A DNA stretch of 64,000 nucleotides from Rickettsia rhipicephali str. 3-7-female6-CWPP (GCF_000284075.1 NC_017042.1:496001-560000); one strand, 5' to 3'; positions 1 to 9,830 are shown, counted from the stretch's first letter. Notes: a model not told the origin generated them from the letters alone. Made by a program: numbers and translations.

Positions 1-51
1 CAATCTAGTTAGACCTCCTGAGCCACGCTCCTTTTAGTCGCTCGCAATGAC
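1..51. repeat. Family A palindromic repeat, partial
   Basis: Right-hand part of a dispersed repeat, ending in the arm CTCGCAATGA at 41-50. Full copies in this window are about 100 bp and are bounded by inverted arms TCATTGCGAG and CTCGCAATGA, with an inner pair of the type GGCAATCTCATGA / TGAGATTGC. The left half lies outside the window or is lost. Confidence 0.7.
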
Positions 52-93
52 ACAATTCACAAAAAAATAAGCTCACTAAAATAGGAGAAACTG

Positions 94-1491
94 ATGAGTT
101 TTTTAAGGAAGAAAAGTTTTGAATCAGTAAAAGAGATAGGCAGCTCAAGCGGTTTTAGCAAGACGCTTGGAGCATGCGATTTAATATTACTGGGTCTTGG
201 TGCGATGATCGGCACGGGCGTATTCGTCGTTACCGGTATAATTGCTGCTAAATATTCAGGACCTGCAGTGATGTTATCTTATACGATTGCAGGTATTACC
301 TGTATCTTTGTAGCGCTTGTTTATACTGAACTTGCTGCAATGCTTCCGACATCAGGAAGTATTTACACTTATTCCTATGTAGCATTTGGCGAAGTATTTG
401 CTTGGATGATCGGTAGTGTTATAATATTAGAACTTGGTGTTGCTGCAGGAATAGTAGCTGTAGGCTGGTCGGGCTACGTACAAGGAATACTAGCAGCAGG
501 TGGAATCAATTTACCGAAAGAATTAACTACTGTACCGACAAACGGCGGTATAATAAATTTACCGGCATTTTTAATCTCGGGATTTATTGGATTTATTTTA
601 TATTTAGGTACTAAAGATAGTAAGAGACTAAATGCAATTTTAGTTTTCATAAAAATGGCTGCAATATTCGTATTTATACTTGCTGCTGCCCCTCATTTTG
701 ATGCTACTAACTGGAGTAATTTTATGCCTTTCGGTTTTAGTAATGTTTTAGTAGGTGCGTCTATTTTATTCTTAGCTTTTACGGGTTTTGGAACGATTGC
801 AACCGCAGCTGAGGAGTGTAAAAACCCAAAACGCGATATAATGATTGGTATTGTTGGCTCACTTGTTCTCACTACTATAGTTTATGTAATAATGGCAGGG
901 CTTGTTACCGGTATTGCACCTTTTGATCAGTTAAATAACGATCAACCGCTTGCTTATGCTTTAACTATCAATAATAGCAAGATCGGCTCTGCTATTGTTG
1001 CAACCGGAGCAGTTTGCGGTATGATGACGGTGTTGATGATGAATATTTACGGTACTTCTCGTATTTTTTATGCTATTGCACGTGACGGTTTACTACCGAA
1101 AAGTTTTGCAAAGCTGCACCCAAAATATGATAGTCCGTATATTACGATTATAATATTTGCTTCTTTAGCCGCTATCCTTGGAGGATTTTGTTCTACGGAA
1201 TTATTAACGCAATTAACTTCAATGGGAGCTCTTATTGATTATATCACCGTTGCAATAATAGTGGTATTATTTAGGGTAACGCTACCTGATGCTCAAAGAC
1301 CTTTTAGATGTCCTTTAGTATTTATTATCGTACCGTTTATTTTAATTGCTTGTGCATATTTACTATTTATTCAAATATATGACGGTGAATTTAATCTATT
1401 AACCGCAGGTCGTGCATTAATATGTTGGTTTATTACAATATTTGTTTTATATATTATAAGATCGTTTTTTATGAAAAAAGAGCAGAATTAA
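94..1491 (+). CDS. APC-family amino-acid permease
   Basis: Predicted inner-membrane amino-acid carrier of the APC superfamily, 465 residues, near the usual length of cationic amino-acid or GABA-permease-type members. The first membrane segment carries the family motif GAMIGTGVF (residues 36-44), and about twelve hydrophobic segments follow. The conserved loop with AEECKNPKRD lies near the middle. The ATG at 94 has a good ribosome-binding site, AGGAG, about 8 bases upstream. It is the first gene in the window and is followed by a repeat and then hisS on the same strand. Substrate cannot be read from the sequence; import of host amino acids is the expected role in an obligate intracellular bacterium that lacks many biosynthetic pathways. 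Confidence 0.85.
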   Translation: MSFLRKKSFESVKEIGSSSGFSKTLGACDLILLGLGAMIGTGVFVVTGIIAAKYSGPAVMLSYTIAGITCIFVALVYTELAAMLPTSGSIYTYSYVAFGEVFAWMIGSVIILELGVAAGIVAVGWSGYVQGILAAGGINLPKELTTVPTNGGIINLPAFLISGFIGFILYLGTKDSKRLNAILVFIKMAAIFVFILAAAPHFDATNWSNFMPFGFSNVLVGASILFLAFTGFGTIATAAEECKNPKRDIMIGIVGSLVLTTIVYVIMAGLVTGIAPFDQLNNDQPLAYALTINNSKIGSAIVATGAVCGMMTVLMMNIYGTSRIFYAIARDGLLPKSFAKLHPKYDSPYITIIIFASLAAILGGFCSTELLTQLTSMGALIDYITVAIIVVLFRVTLPDAQRPFRCPLVFIIVPFILIACAYLLFIQIYDGEFNLLTAGRALICWFITIFVLYIIRSFFMKKEQN

Positions 1492-1503
1492 GAGGGGGCT
1501 ATC

Positions 1504-1602
1504 CGTCATTGCGAGCGAACGTAGAGAGCGTGGCAATCTCATGAAGTAGTACAAAATTCTTGAGATTGCCACATCGAGGCTTTGCCTCTCCTCGCAATGA
1601 CG
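1504..1602. repeat. Family A palindromic repeat
   Basis: Complete copy with outer arms CGTCATTGCGAG and CTCGCAATGACG and inner arms GTGGCAATCTCATGAA and TTCTTGAGATTGCCAC, so it can fold as a long hairpin. It separates the permease from hisS. The right half is open in the hisS frame, which produces a false 27-residue N-terminal extension. Confidence 0.85.
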
Positions 1603-1640
1603 AGTTAGTAGTATCCACGCAACAAAACAAAATTAACCAA

Positions 1641-2885
1641 ATGACTGAAAAGCTGCAACCACTCCGAGGAATGAAAGATCTCTTGCCGGATGATTATAAA
1701 GTCCACGACTATATAATTAACAAAGCAAGAGATGTTGGAGTATTGTACGGCTATAAACAAATGAGTACTCCTATTTTGGAGTATACTAAAGTCTTTAACC
1801 GTTCGATGGGTGAAAGCTCTGACGTAATCAGCAAAGAAATCTATAGTTTTTTAGATAAAAGCAATGATTCCGTAGCATTACGATCTGAATTTACAGCATG
1901 TATTATAAGAAGCCTCATCTCAAACGGATTACAACATAAATTACCATTAAAGTTTTTCTCTACCGGTCCTGTTTTTCGTTATGATAGACCGCAAGCAGGG
2001 CGTCAAAGACAATTTCACCAACTAAATTATGAGTATATCGGTGCTAAAGGAGCAATTACTGATGCTGACACTTTGAAGTTAGCCGTTGATATATTAAAAG
2101 CACTTGAAATAGAGCAGGATACTACCTTAGAGCTTAACTCTCTTGGATGTAATGAATCAAGAAGCGTTTATCAGCAGAAATTAGTAGAATATCTAAATGA
2201 TTTTAAAGATCAATTATCAGAAGAAAGCAAAATAAGGTTATCCAAAAATCCAATGCGGATACTTGATTCTAAAAGTAAGACTGATCAGAAAATAATAGCA
2301 AACGCACCGGTTTTATCTGAATATTACACTGATGAATCCCAAGAATATTTTGAGGAGTTAATAAAGTATCTAGATATTTTAGGCGTGAAATATAGCATAA
2401 ATCCACGCTTGGTTAGAGGGCTTGATTATTATTGTCATACTGTTTTTGAATTCACTACAAAAAAGCTAGGGAGCCAATCTACTATTCTAGCCGGTGGACG
2501 TTATGACGGGCTTGCTAAAATCATGGGTAATAACGATGATGTGCCGGCTATCGGTTTTGCTGCCGGTATTGAGCGAATTGCTTTAATGCGGGAATATAAT
2601 ATATCTGAAGTTAAGCTGGTATTTGTATTACCTATAGGCAAAAATAATATTTGCTATGCTTTAGAAATTGTAGATAAATTGCGAACAGAAAATATTGCTA
2701 CTATCATAGAACCCCTAGGTAAAATACCTAAAAGAATGCAACGCATTTTTAATGAAAATGCTAAATTTATTATTTTTATAGGTGACGAAGAGCAGGCGAA
2801 TAATAACTTAAAAATCAAAGACTTAAAAAAAGAAGAAGAATATATAGTAGATTTTGCAAAAGCTCTTGAGCTATTGAAGAAATAA
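1641..2885 (+). CDS. hisS: Histidyl-tRNA synthetase
   Basis: Class II aminoacyl-tRNA synthetase that charges tRNA-His. The 414-residue protein begins [16 protein letters not shown], the normal start of the family. Motif 2 appears as [16 protein letters not shown] near residue 115, and the histidine-specific signature RGLDYY and the glycine-rich AGGRYDGL follow in the C-terminal half, then the anticodon-binding domain. The frame is open from 1560, but those extra 27 codons lie in and just after the family A repeat and do not resemble the family, so the ATG at 1641 is chosen. Length is slightly below the bacterial average and typical of alphaproteobacterial HisS. Confidence 0.93.
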   Translation: MTEKLQPLRGMKDLLPDDYKVHDYIINKARDVGVLYGYKQMSTPILEYTKVFNRSMGESSDVISKEIYSFLDKSNDSVALRSEFTACIIRSLISNGLQHKLPLKFFSTGPVFRYDRPQAGRQRQFHQLNYEYIGAKGAITDADTLKLAVDILKALEIEQDTTLELNSLGCNESRSVYQQKLVEYLNDFKDQLSEESKIRLSKNPMRILDSKSKTDQKIIANAPVLSEYYTDESQEYFEELIKYLDILGVKYSINPRLVRGLDYYCHTVFEFTTKKLGSQSTILAGGRYDGLAKIMGNNDDVPAIGFAAGIERIALMREYNISEVKLVFVLPIGKNNICYALEIVDKLRTENIATIIEPLGKIPKRMQRIFNENAKFIIFIGDEEQANNNLKIKDLKKEEEYIVDFAKALELLKK

Positions 2886-3017
2886 GATTTTTTATTGTTA
2901 TACCGTGAACCTTCCATGGTATCCATCAAAATTAACTTTAAGTAATAAGCATTTATGAATCTTGCCACAAGCTCGGCATTGCCCGCATGGCTCTTATGTT
3001 ATGCCTGCATAGGTCTT

Positions 3018-3220
3018 GTTGTGTGGATACTGAAGGTCGTCATTGCAAGGAAAAACTGTAAGTTTTGACTAAGCAATCCAGTAAAAAATTCTGATTGACA
3101 GAATTTTTTTATTATTGTTTTGGACTGCCACGCAGTCTACGACTGTTCGCAATGACGGGGCGGTATCTACGCAACAACGTCTTCGCTGGAATGACATAAA
3201 ACGAGTCATGCAACAAGACC
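3018..3220. repeat. Family A repeat with outer flanking inverted repeat
   Basis: The 400-base gap between hisS and the next reading frame is mostly repeat. The core (3039-3157) has arms CGTCATTGCAAGG and TTCGCAATGACG and a different centre from the copy before hisS, with an A-TTCTG/CAGAAT stem. Outside the core lie TTGTTGTGTGGATA (left) and TATCTACGCAACAAC (right), an outer inverted pair that recurs around other repeats in this window. A second tail ending in CATGCAACAAGACC follows. Confidence 0.75.
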
Positions 3221-3287
3221 TGCAGTTGTTCACAGTGGCGATTAGGTGTCTATACAATAATACCATTTAACCACGACATCTAAAAAT

Positions 3288-4015
3288 ATGATTGTTATAA
3301 ACGATTTAGCCATGAGTTATGGTACAAGAATACTATTTACCAATGTAAATTTGCATATTAAAAACAATAAACGATATGGTTTAGTAAGTGCCAACGGAGC
3401 AGGTCAAACAACTTTTTTCAAGTTCTTAACTAAGGAAGAAGAGCCAGCTTTCGGTGAGATTAACATACCAAAAAACTCCAAAATAGGTTGTTTAAAACAA
3501 GATCAGTTTCTTTACGAAAATACTAAAATTATAGATACGGTAATAGCAGGGAATAAGGAGTTATGGAAAGCTTTACAGGAAAAAGAAGAGATATGAAATC
3601 GGCAGGAATGTAGCGATGAAGATGGGTATAAGTTTGGTGAACTTGAACAAGCAATATACGATAATGACGGTTATACTGCTGAAATTTTTGCAGCTAGCTT
3701 GCTTGTAGGTCTTGGAATAGCCGAAAAATACCATTATGCGCCGCTTTCTGCGTTGTCAGAAGGTTATAAGCTTCGTGTATTACTCGTACAAAGTCTATTT
3801 AATAATCCCGATATTTTACTATTCGACGAACCGACAAACCATCTTGATATTATCTCAATATATTGGCTTGAGCATTATTTCAAAAACTCTTTTAAAGGAA
3901 TATTAATTTTTATATCGCATGATTTAGCTTTTTTAAATAATGTCGCAACGGATATGATGATTATATTGAGAAATACGGCAACGATTATTTAAGTTCTACT
4001 ACAAAATTATCCTAA
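3288..4015 (+). pseudogene. YbiT-type ABC-F ATPase, truncated and broken
   Basis: Remnant of the first ATPase domain of an ABC-F protein (soluble, ribosome-associated in known members). The N-terminal piece 3288-3596 matches the start of YbiT, including KELW and the QDQF stretch, and stops at TGA. Coding similarity continues in another frame through DNDGY to a second open piece at 3699-3992 with the signature LSEGYKLRV, Walker B LLFDEPTNHLD and switch FISHD. Near 3965 the frame slips again and KYGNDYL, the usual end of domain 1, can be read to a stop at 4013-4015. The linker and whole second ATPase domain are absent. Walker A reads GAGQTT, with Gln for the essential Lys. Not expected to be functional. 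Confidence 0.85.
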
Positions 4016-4046
4016 GTTTTAGGCATTGCTCATTAAATATAGATAT

Positions 4047-4138
4047 CGTTATTGCGAGCAGCCATAGGCTGCGTAGCAATCTCGTCAAATATCCTGAGAT
4101 TGCTTCGTCAATTGCTATGCAATTTCCTCGCAATGACG
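4047..4138. repeat. Family A palindromic repeat
   Basis: Arms CGTTATTGCGAGCAG and CCTCGCAATGACG, with the inner arm CAATCTCGTCAAATATCCTGAGATTG. It lies between the ABC-F remnant and the minus-strand hypothetical gene, and is followed by a tail CATACAACAAAGC similar to the outer flank of other copies. Confidence 0.8.
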
Positions 4139-4180
4139 ATAAAAATCGAGTCATACAACAAAGCAGAATCTGAAAGTTAA

Positions 4181-4594
4181 TCACTCCACATTATAAAACT
4201 CCAAATGATGACCGCTAATGAACTTTTTTACTTCAGCATGGTTACCATACTCATCAACATTTAATAATAACCCTTGTTCATTAAAATATAATATATTCGT
4301 AAATAATCGGTCATCACAGTCCCACTTAGCTTTAAAAGCATTTTCCTTAATAAGTTTAATTCCGTTTAATCCGTGTTTGTGATATATTATTCCTTTTTTT
4401 AAAGCAGAAACAAAAGAGGTAACTTTACTTTTATCAAAGGTATTATAGATTTTTTTAGACATTGTACCGTAACAATCAAATCCTCTATATTTGCCAAGAA
4501 ATTTAGCCGTATCTTTTGTGACTTCCTGATTATCAATTTTAATTTGACCTTCTTTAGGAATATTCCAAGAATTATTATTGAAGTTGGTAATCAT
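4181..4594 (-). CDS. Hypothetical protein, 137 residues
   Basis: I do not recognise this protein. It is soluble, with no signal peptide or membrane segment, and is rich in Lys, Asn and aromatic residues. The only striking stretch is CDDRLFTNILYFNEQG near residue 95. The ATG at 4594 is immediately preceded by an in-frame TAA and has no clear ribosome-binding site, so the N-terminus may be truncated. Neighbours on both sides are pseudogenes, so this may also be part of a decaying segment. It could be a lineage-restricted accessory protein. Confidence 0.5.
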   Translation of the reverse strand: MITNFNNNSWNIPKEGQIKIDNQEVTKDTAKFLGKYRGFDCYGTMSKKIYNTFDKSKVTSFVSALKKGIIYHKHGLNGIKLIKENAFKAKWDCDDRLFTNILYFNEQGLLLNVDEYGNHAEVKKFISGHHLEFYNVE

Positions 4595-4675
4595 TTAAAT
4601 GGCTAGATAAAATTCATGTTTCTTTTTTAGTTGATAATATTGATGGATTTTTTTTGTATCATATTGAAGGGTTAA

Positions 4676-6327
4676 TTATTCTAAGTTTTCTATTTGCTTA
4701 TTATCGGGGGAATAGCTTGCAATAATCCCTTCTTGTTTTTTTTTGACTTAATTTACTTGCATATTTTTGTACTTTTTGGGGTTATTATTTAATAAGGCGG
4801 TAACTACTCCAATTTCTAAAGTGTTTTCATTGTAAGAATCATTTTGCAGAGCATTTTCAACATTTTGGAAAATCTTTTCAGATTTTTCAGAAGTTAATTT
4901 AGTCTCGTTATCTGTTATTAAACCGGTATTAACGGCTTTAAGAACCTCTGCTTTTTCATTGGACGTTAGAGTATTATTTTGAAGTAACGTATAATTTGGG
5001 TCCACGTAACTCCAAAATTTTATAATAGCCTTTTCATACAAATTTATTTGATGCTCAGGTATCTTATTTAAAAGATCAGAAGCCGTTTTAAATTGCTTAC
5101 TACATAGGGCAAGTGAGAATGCTAGAAGTATGTTGTTTGGGGTATCACTAATTGCTTTTAGTTTTTCGGTTAATATTGATTGCTGGTTTTTGTTAATTTT
5201 TTTTATTGGAAATTCTGTTATAAAAAGCCATGTATTTACAGCCATCATATATTGTGATGAATAGAAAGGAACTAAAGTATTTTTTTAATTACATCTAACG
5301 TCTTATAAGAAATTTCATATGGATTAGTTAACATTTCTAGAATGTATTTTATATATTATTCTACCGGCACATATTGTATTAAGTCATTAGCTTTATCACA
5401 TTCGCCTTGTATTCTATAATTAGACCATAAATGATAGGCTGCTGTTGGATGTGTGGGTAGAAGCACAAAAGCATGTTCATAACATTTAGTGGACATATCA
5501 TAGCTTCCGGTTTCTTCATAAACACGACCTGTTCTATAATACCACTGGACTAAAACCCGATTTTCAGTATTAGTATTTAACGAAAAAATAGATTCTTCAA
5601 GTAAAGCTTTTGCCTCTTCACAATTTTTATTTTCCATTAATAAATCAGAGAATTGACCTGACAAATCTAAGCTGGATTTTATAGTGCTTGGGTAATTTTA
5701 AGCTTAGATTCCGGTTCAATAAGCTTTAGCACGGGGGGGAGTAGATATTCTGCACATTTGCTATATTGTTCAACTTCTTTTGCAAAGTATAAAATATAGA
5801 TTTATTGCTGCAATTATACGTTTAAATATCTCTTTAGCAGCTTCATTGTGTCTATTTAATATACTACATTGAAAGGCAAGACTCATTATTTGAATTTTGG
5901 TTAACGTATCAGGTGGTATAGAAATGATTTTATCCGGCATCCATTTTATGAGTTCACCATCTAATTGATATTCAAAAAAGCCTGGTCTCTGTATTATTTC
6001 ATAATTTTTCAACAATTCATGATTTGTATAACTTTCATATGGATAATTAGGCATTAATTTATGTATTAGTGAATGCTTAATTTCTGTAGCTTTCTTGCTA
6101 CTTACTGTAGATTTTTCACTATTTAAATGTTCAAATATATAAGGCATTGCTTCTATAGCGGCACCAACAGTTGGTATAGATGAAAAGTTTTTATCCATTT
6201 CTACTACATCAAGACCGGAAAAGTTTTTTCTAAAATTTCTTATGTTATTTTCTGATAATATATTGGGGGTGTTATAAACCGTGGTAATATCAAGCTTAAA
6301 AGTAATTGAAGGCTCTGCATTTTTCAT
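4676..6327 (-). pseudogene. TPR-containing protein gene, broken in several places
   Basis: One ancestral gene of about 530 codons read in pieces on the minus strand: 6327-5770, 5664-5356, 5248-4748 and a tail to 4676. Between the first two, a shifted frame reads KEVEQYSKCAEYLLPPVLKL, and between the second and third MLTNPYEISYKTLDVIKKIL continues the coding, so at least three frameshifts are present. At 4748 an in-frame TAA interrupts the gene and the frame then runs on as KKKQEGIIASYSPDNK to a stop at 4676. The central piece has TPR-like helix pairs (VLVQWYYRTGRVYEETGSYD). The original function is unknown; the lesions look recent because every piece remains readable. Confidence 0.8.
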
Positions 6328-6694
6328 GAATATAATTTAGTATTAGTTGGGCTTAAGAACTGCTCCAATGTGATAGGAAAGGTTTAAAATTTTACATAGA
6401 ATTATTATTAAAAACTTACAGTGTATGAACTTTTTATTACTGGCTTCCTGCTTCTAGCTAGGAATGACATCGAGAGGCTAAATTAACTCACAAAGCAATT
6501 TTTCTAAGTAATGTCTATTCAAACCCAAATCCAGTAAAATATTTATGAAAATATCCGGTATCATGGTATGACACTGAAGTGTTTTTCAAAAGCCATACTA
6601 AATTGATTACTAAAATTTTTCACATAACCTAATGACAAAAATAAAATATGAATATATTATTTAATTTTAGAATAATTTAAATAATATATATTCA
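6328..6694. other. Intergenic region upstream of tolQ
   Basis: About 370 bases without a supported gene. It contains a fragment of the rickettsial repeat material (GCTTCTAGCTAGGAATGACAT, around 6450-6470). The last 60 bases before tolQ are almost pure A and T and probably carry the tol promoter, but no convincing -35/-10 pair could be singled out. Confidence 0.5.
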
Positions 6695-7420
6695 ATGAGT
6701 GCAGATACTAATATTAGCGACGGTTTAGAAGTCGTTACGCAAGATCATTTATCGATTTTTTCTTTAATAAGCTCCTCCGACATTATCGGTAAGTCAGTTA
6801 TGCTGATGTTGCTTATTGCCTCTATTTGGTCATGGGCTATTATTTTGGATAAAATATTTAAGCTAGTGCAAGTGCAGAAAAGCATGCGGGCATTTGAAAA
6901 TGTGTTTTGGTCCGGTGGAGTATTAGAGCAATTATATGAAAGCATAAAGAGGTCGGTTAATAATCCGCTAGCTTTAATTTTTGTCTCAGCTATGGATGAG
7001 TGTAAAAGCTTAAGCACTAAAGGGCTTTCTGAAGGCTTAAAAAACAACCATAAAGAGCGTATAATGGGTGCAATGTACTTAGCTCAAAATAGGGAAGTCG
7101 AAAAGCTCGAGAAAAATTTAAGCTTCTTGGCAACTGTTGGATCAAGTGCTCCTTTCGTAGGTTTATTCGGTACCGTTTGGGGGATTATGCATAGCTTCCA
7201 ATCGATTGCTACTTCAAACAATACTTCTCTTGCCGTAGTAGCTCCCGGAATTGCCGAGGCGTTACTTGCAACTGCGATAGGCTTATTTGCAGCTATTCCG
7301 GCAGTAATTTTTTATAATTATCTGATTTCCCGTATTATTCTTATCAATAATAAGATTGAAGATTTTATTAGTGAGTTAAACTCTATACTTTCTAAGGCAA
7401 TTGATCAGGAGAAAATGTAA
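6695..7420 (+). CDS. tolQ: TolQ, proton channel subunit of the Tol-Pal system
   Basis: Inner-membrane protein of the TolQRA complex, which uses the proton-motive force to energise the outer membrane link and constriction at division. The 241-residue sequence has three hydrophobic segments (near residues 25-50, 145-170 and 180-205). The conserved block GSSAPFVGLFGTVWGIMHSF and the third helix with EALLATAIGLFAAIPAV are diagnostic for TolQ/ExbB. The stop shares a base with the tolR start (TAATG), so translation is likely coupled. Context with tolR and tolA supports TolQ over ExbB. Confidence 0.93.
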   Translation: MSADTNISDGLEVVTQDHLSIFSLISSSDIIGKSVMLMLLIASIWSWAIILDKIFKLVQVQKSMRAFENVFWSGGVLEQLYESIKRSVNNPLALIFVSAMDECKSLSTKGLSEGLKNNHKERIMGAMYLAQNREVEKLEKNLSFLATVGSSAPFVGLFGTVWGIMHSFQSIATSNNTSLAVVAPGIAEALLATAIGLFAAIPAVIFYNYLISRIILINNKIEDFISELNSILSKAIDQEKM

Positions 7421-7851
7421 TGGTTATAAAGCTTGCCGGAAATAATAGAAAAAGTAAAAGAGCGGTAGTTAGCGAAATTAACGTTACGCCGCTTGTTGAC
7501 GTGATGCTTGTGCTATTAATTATTTTCATGATTACTTCTCCAATGCTTGTTTCAGGAGTAAACGTGGATTTGCCTGAGACAAATTCAAGTCCGATTTCAG
7601 GTCAGGATGAGCCTTTGGTTGTTACTATCAATAATAAAGGCAAAATTTTCTTACTTGAAATTCCAATAGAAAGAATGCATTTAACCGACAAGCTTGCAAA
7701 TATCACTAAAGAAAAAAAGGATGCTAGAATTTTTGTAAGAGGTGATAGAAATGTTTCTTATGGGCAGGTAGTAGAGATAGTTGCCGCAATTCATGCTGCC
7801 GGTTTTTCTCGTGTAGCTCTTATTTCAAATATTAAAAATAATGAAAAGTAA
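7420..7851 (+). CDS. tolR: TolR, Tol-Pal system subunit
   Basis: 143-residue ExbD/TolR protein with one N-terminal membrane helix and a periplasmic domain. The helix carries the motif VTPLVDVMLVLLIIFMIT with the proton-relay Asp (residue 25 by count), and the periplasmic end has the family FVRGDRNVSYGQVVEIV block. It overlaps tolQ by one base and tolA by 11 bases, forming a tight three-gene unit. Works with TolQ as the stator/channel that drives TolA. Confidence 0.93.
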   Translation: MVIKLAGNNRKSKRAVVSEINVTPLVDVMLVLLIIFMITSPMLVSGVNVDLPETNSSPISGQDEPLVVTINNKGKIFLLEIPIERMHLTDKLANITKEKKDARIFVRGDRNVSYGQVVEIVAAIHAAGFSRVALISNIKNNEK

Positions 7852-8815
7852 TCAAAATAAGGATAATTTTACGGTTTTCCTTAGCTTCTCTGTTGTTCTG
7901 CACTTACTTCTTTTATATTTTTTTCTATTTGGTATGCTGTCACTTTTTGAAAAATTACCGGAAGAGCAAACTATAACTTTTGAAATATTACCTGTTAGCG
8001 ATAAATCAAATATTATCACTCAGACAAAGCAAAAAGAAGCCCCTATAGAAAACGAAGACGCTAAAAAATCTGAGCAGAGTAAGCCAAAAGAAGAAGAACC
8101 GCAAGATTTGCCTAAAGCAGAAAAAGCAAAAGAGCCTGAGGCTAAAACAATGGAAGAAAAGCCTAAAATAGAAGAGAAAAAACCTATAGAAGAACCAAAG
8201 TCTGAAGAAGCAAAAGAAGCGTTACCTGAGAAGAAAGAAGAAGTAAAGGAAGAAAAACCTAAAGAAGAAGAAAAAAAACAAGCAGAAGAAAAGAAGAAGC
8301 CCGAAGAAAAGAAAGAGGAAAAGAAACCGGCTGAGAAACCTAAAGAGGTGAAGAAAAAAGAGCCTAAAACCGATGAGCTTGATTCTTTGCTGAAGAATTT
8401 AGAGCAATCTGCGGAGGGGGATAATGTAAAATCCAATAAGCATCAAAGGTCAAAAAAAGCTGATAATGCAAAAGAAGCTAAAGGGGTTTATACGGATGGG
8501 CTGCCTCTTTCCGATAGTGAAACATCTTTGATAAAAAGACAGATTGAAAGACATTGGAGTAATGTACCGGCAGGAGTTAGAGGTAATAATAAGGTAAAAG
8601 TCATTATTAGTATTACGCTAGATAAAGCAGGTAATGTTGAGCAGGCAAAGGTTAACGAAAAAATCTGTCCTAATATTCCGGCTAGTGTTTGTGAAGCTTT
8701 GGCGGATAATGCAATTAGAGCGGTATGGCAAGCAAGTCCTATCGAAAACCTTGACTCTGCACGCTTTAACCATTGGAAAGAGATTAATTTTAGCTTTGAT
8801 CCAAGTAAATTGTAG
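7841..8815 (+). CDS. tolA: TolA, periplasm-spanning energy transducer
   Basis: 324-residue protein with a single N-terminal membrane anchor (about residues 10-34), a long charged central region (about residues 60-190) made almost entirely of Glu, Lys, Pro and Ala, and a C-terminal globular TonB/TolA-like domain containing RQIERHWSNVPAGVRG and VKVIISITLDKAGNVEQA. It bridges inner and outer membranes and contacts Pal/TolB and TolQR. The central region is richer in Pro-Lys-Glu than the Ala-rich helix of E. coli TolA, so it may be extended rather than a continuous helix (inference). No tolB or pal follows; a repeat lies directly downstream. Confidence 0.9.
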   Translation: MKSNQNKDNFTVFLSFSVVLHLLLLYFFLFGMLSLFEKLPEEQTITFEILPVSDKSNIITQTKQKEAPIENEDAKKSEQSKPKEEEPQDLPKAEKAKEPEAKTMEEKPKIEEKKPIEEPKSEEAKEALPEKKEEVKEEKPKEEEKKQAEEKKKPEEKKEEKKPAEKPKEVKKKEPKTDELDSLLKNLEQSAEGDNVKSNKHQRSKKADNAKEAKGVYTDGLPLSDSETSLIKRQIERHWSNVPAGVRGNNKVKVIISITLDKAGNVEQAKVNEKICPNIPASVCEALADNAIRAVWQASPIENLDSARFNHWKEINFSFDPSKL

Positions 8816-8847
8816 TAGGTTGGGCATTGCCTGCGTGGATACCACCC

Positions 8848-8948
8848 CGTCATTGCGAGCAGTCGTAGACTGAGTGGCAATCTCATGAAATAATAACAAA
8901 CTTCTGAGATTGCTTCGTCAATTGCTATGCAATTTCCTCGCAATGACT
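8848..8948. repeat. Family A palindromic repeat
   Basis: Well preserved copy with arms CGTCATTGCGAGCAGTCGTAG and CCTCGCAATGAC and inner arms GCAATCTCATGAAATAA and CTGAGATTGC, about 30 bases after tolA. It is flanked by GGGCATTGCCTGCGTGGATA on the left and by GCCCACGTAGGCAAGC and AACCATGCAATAATT on the right. Confidence 0.85.
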
Positions 8949-9019
8949 ATTTTCGAGCCCACGTAGGCAAGCCTTTCGCAGGAATGACATTATAAGAACC
9001 ATGCAATAATTAAAAAATA

Positions 9020-9218
9020 TTATTCATCATGTTCGTGGTGATCACCGATGAATTCAAGCCCCATATCTTTTTGCTCATTATTGAAACAACAAGTAGCAGC
9101 AATAACCAAACAAGAATAATAAGGTTGCTTCCATTAAAAATAGGGTCAAAGCAGCATTACTAAAGCTTGCTAACTCATATTCTGAAGGTAATAAATCCGT
9201 AGGGATGTCTTTGTTCAT
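9020..9218 (-). pseudogene. Small membrane protein gene, frameshifted
   Basis: A short minus-strand frame starts MNKDIPTDLLPSEYEL, enters a hydrophobic segment (LTLFLMEATLLFLF) and stops at 9078. If one extra base is allowed inside the hydrophobic segment, the frame continues as VIAATCCFNNEQKD and ends in an acidic, His-rich tail (GDHHEHDE) at 9020. A single membrane helix with a short polar tail, about 66 residues, is a plausible ancestral product. I cannot name the family. Too short and broken to be certain. Confidence 0.4.
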
Positions 9219-9357
9219 AAAACTTAGTTATTATGTTTACTATTTGTAAATAAAAACACTCTATAACTTTGTCTATTAAAATTACATTTATTTCACAAAG
9301 TTTTAAGAGCAGGATAAGTAAATAATAATACATGGCATAAATTTAGACCGAAATGAA
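9219..9357. other. Intergenic, AT-rich
   Basis: No gene, repeat arm or clear promoter is seen in this stretch between the broken small membrane gene and the CPBP remnant. Confidence 0.4.
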
Positions 9358-9637
9358 CTAATCATAGAGCATAATATTTTGCCTGTTTTATAATTATGCA
9401 TAACCATAGAAAAAACCGCATATAGTGCTTAAAGCTATATTTATATATATTTAGTCCGCCTTGAAAATGTGCGATCCCAAATATTAAAAAATATTAAAGA
9501 TGCTATAATAAATAACAGTTAAAATCTGCTGTTTTGGTAAAAGATTTTGTAATGTTCTTTGTAAAAACCCTCGAAAGAATACTTCCTCAGCCATACAGAC
9601 GAAAAAGAAATATTATTGTAATGAGAAAAATGTAGGT
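9358..9637 (-). pseudogene. CPBP (CAAX-type) membrane protease remnant
   Basis: Read on the minus strand, a fragment gives AEEVFFRGFLQRTLQNLL, which holds the EExxxR motif of CPBP-family intramembrane proteases (type II CAAX endopeptidase relatives). It is followed by the second conserved region, FNIF-YLGSHIFKAD with the expected His, and then ICGFFYGYA and KTGKI-like sequence typical of the last conserved helix. Stops interrupt the frame (after FNIF, after KAD and after FYGYA). The N-terminal half of the family domain is missing. Clearly non-functional; identification rests on motif order. Confidence 0.6.
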
Positions 9638-9830
9638 GATAGTTAAGGATGACATATAAACCTTTGTAAAAAACTATTTATTAATATATAGTTATTTTTT
9701 AGCATTAAAAATAGAAAAATTATTAAATATAGAGATTTTTAATAAATAATAATTGGATTTTAAAAAGAAAATATAAAAGATAATCATAAAAAAAACCAAT
9801 GAAATAATATATATAGAATAGGGCGATTTT
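9638..9830. other. Intergenic, very AT-rich
   Basis: About 190 bases of nearly pure A and T directly before the HD-domain gene; the promoter of that gene probably lies here, but no pair of boxes can be assigned with confidence. Confidence 0.35.

Noticed and set aside
1560-1640. N-terminal extension of HisS
   Set aside because: The extra 27 codons come from the family A repeat and do not belong to the HisS family; the internal ATG gives the canonical start.
8020-8436. A 138-codon minus-strand open frame rich in Ser and Phe, antisense to tolA
   Set aside because: It is the mirror of the Glu/Lys-rich central region of TolA; GAA and AAA codons read as TTC and TTT on the other strand. No start signal or homology.
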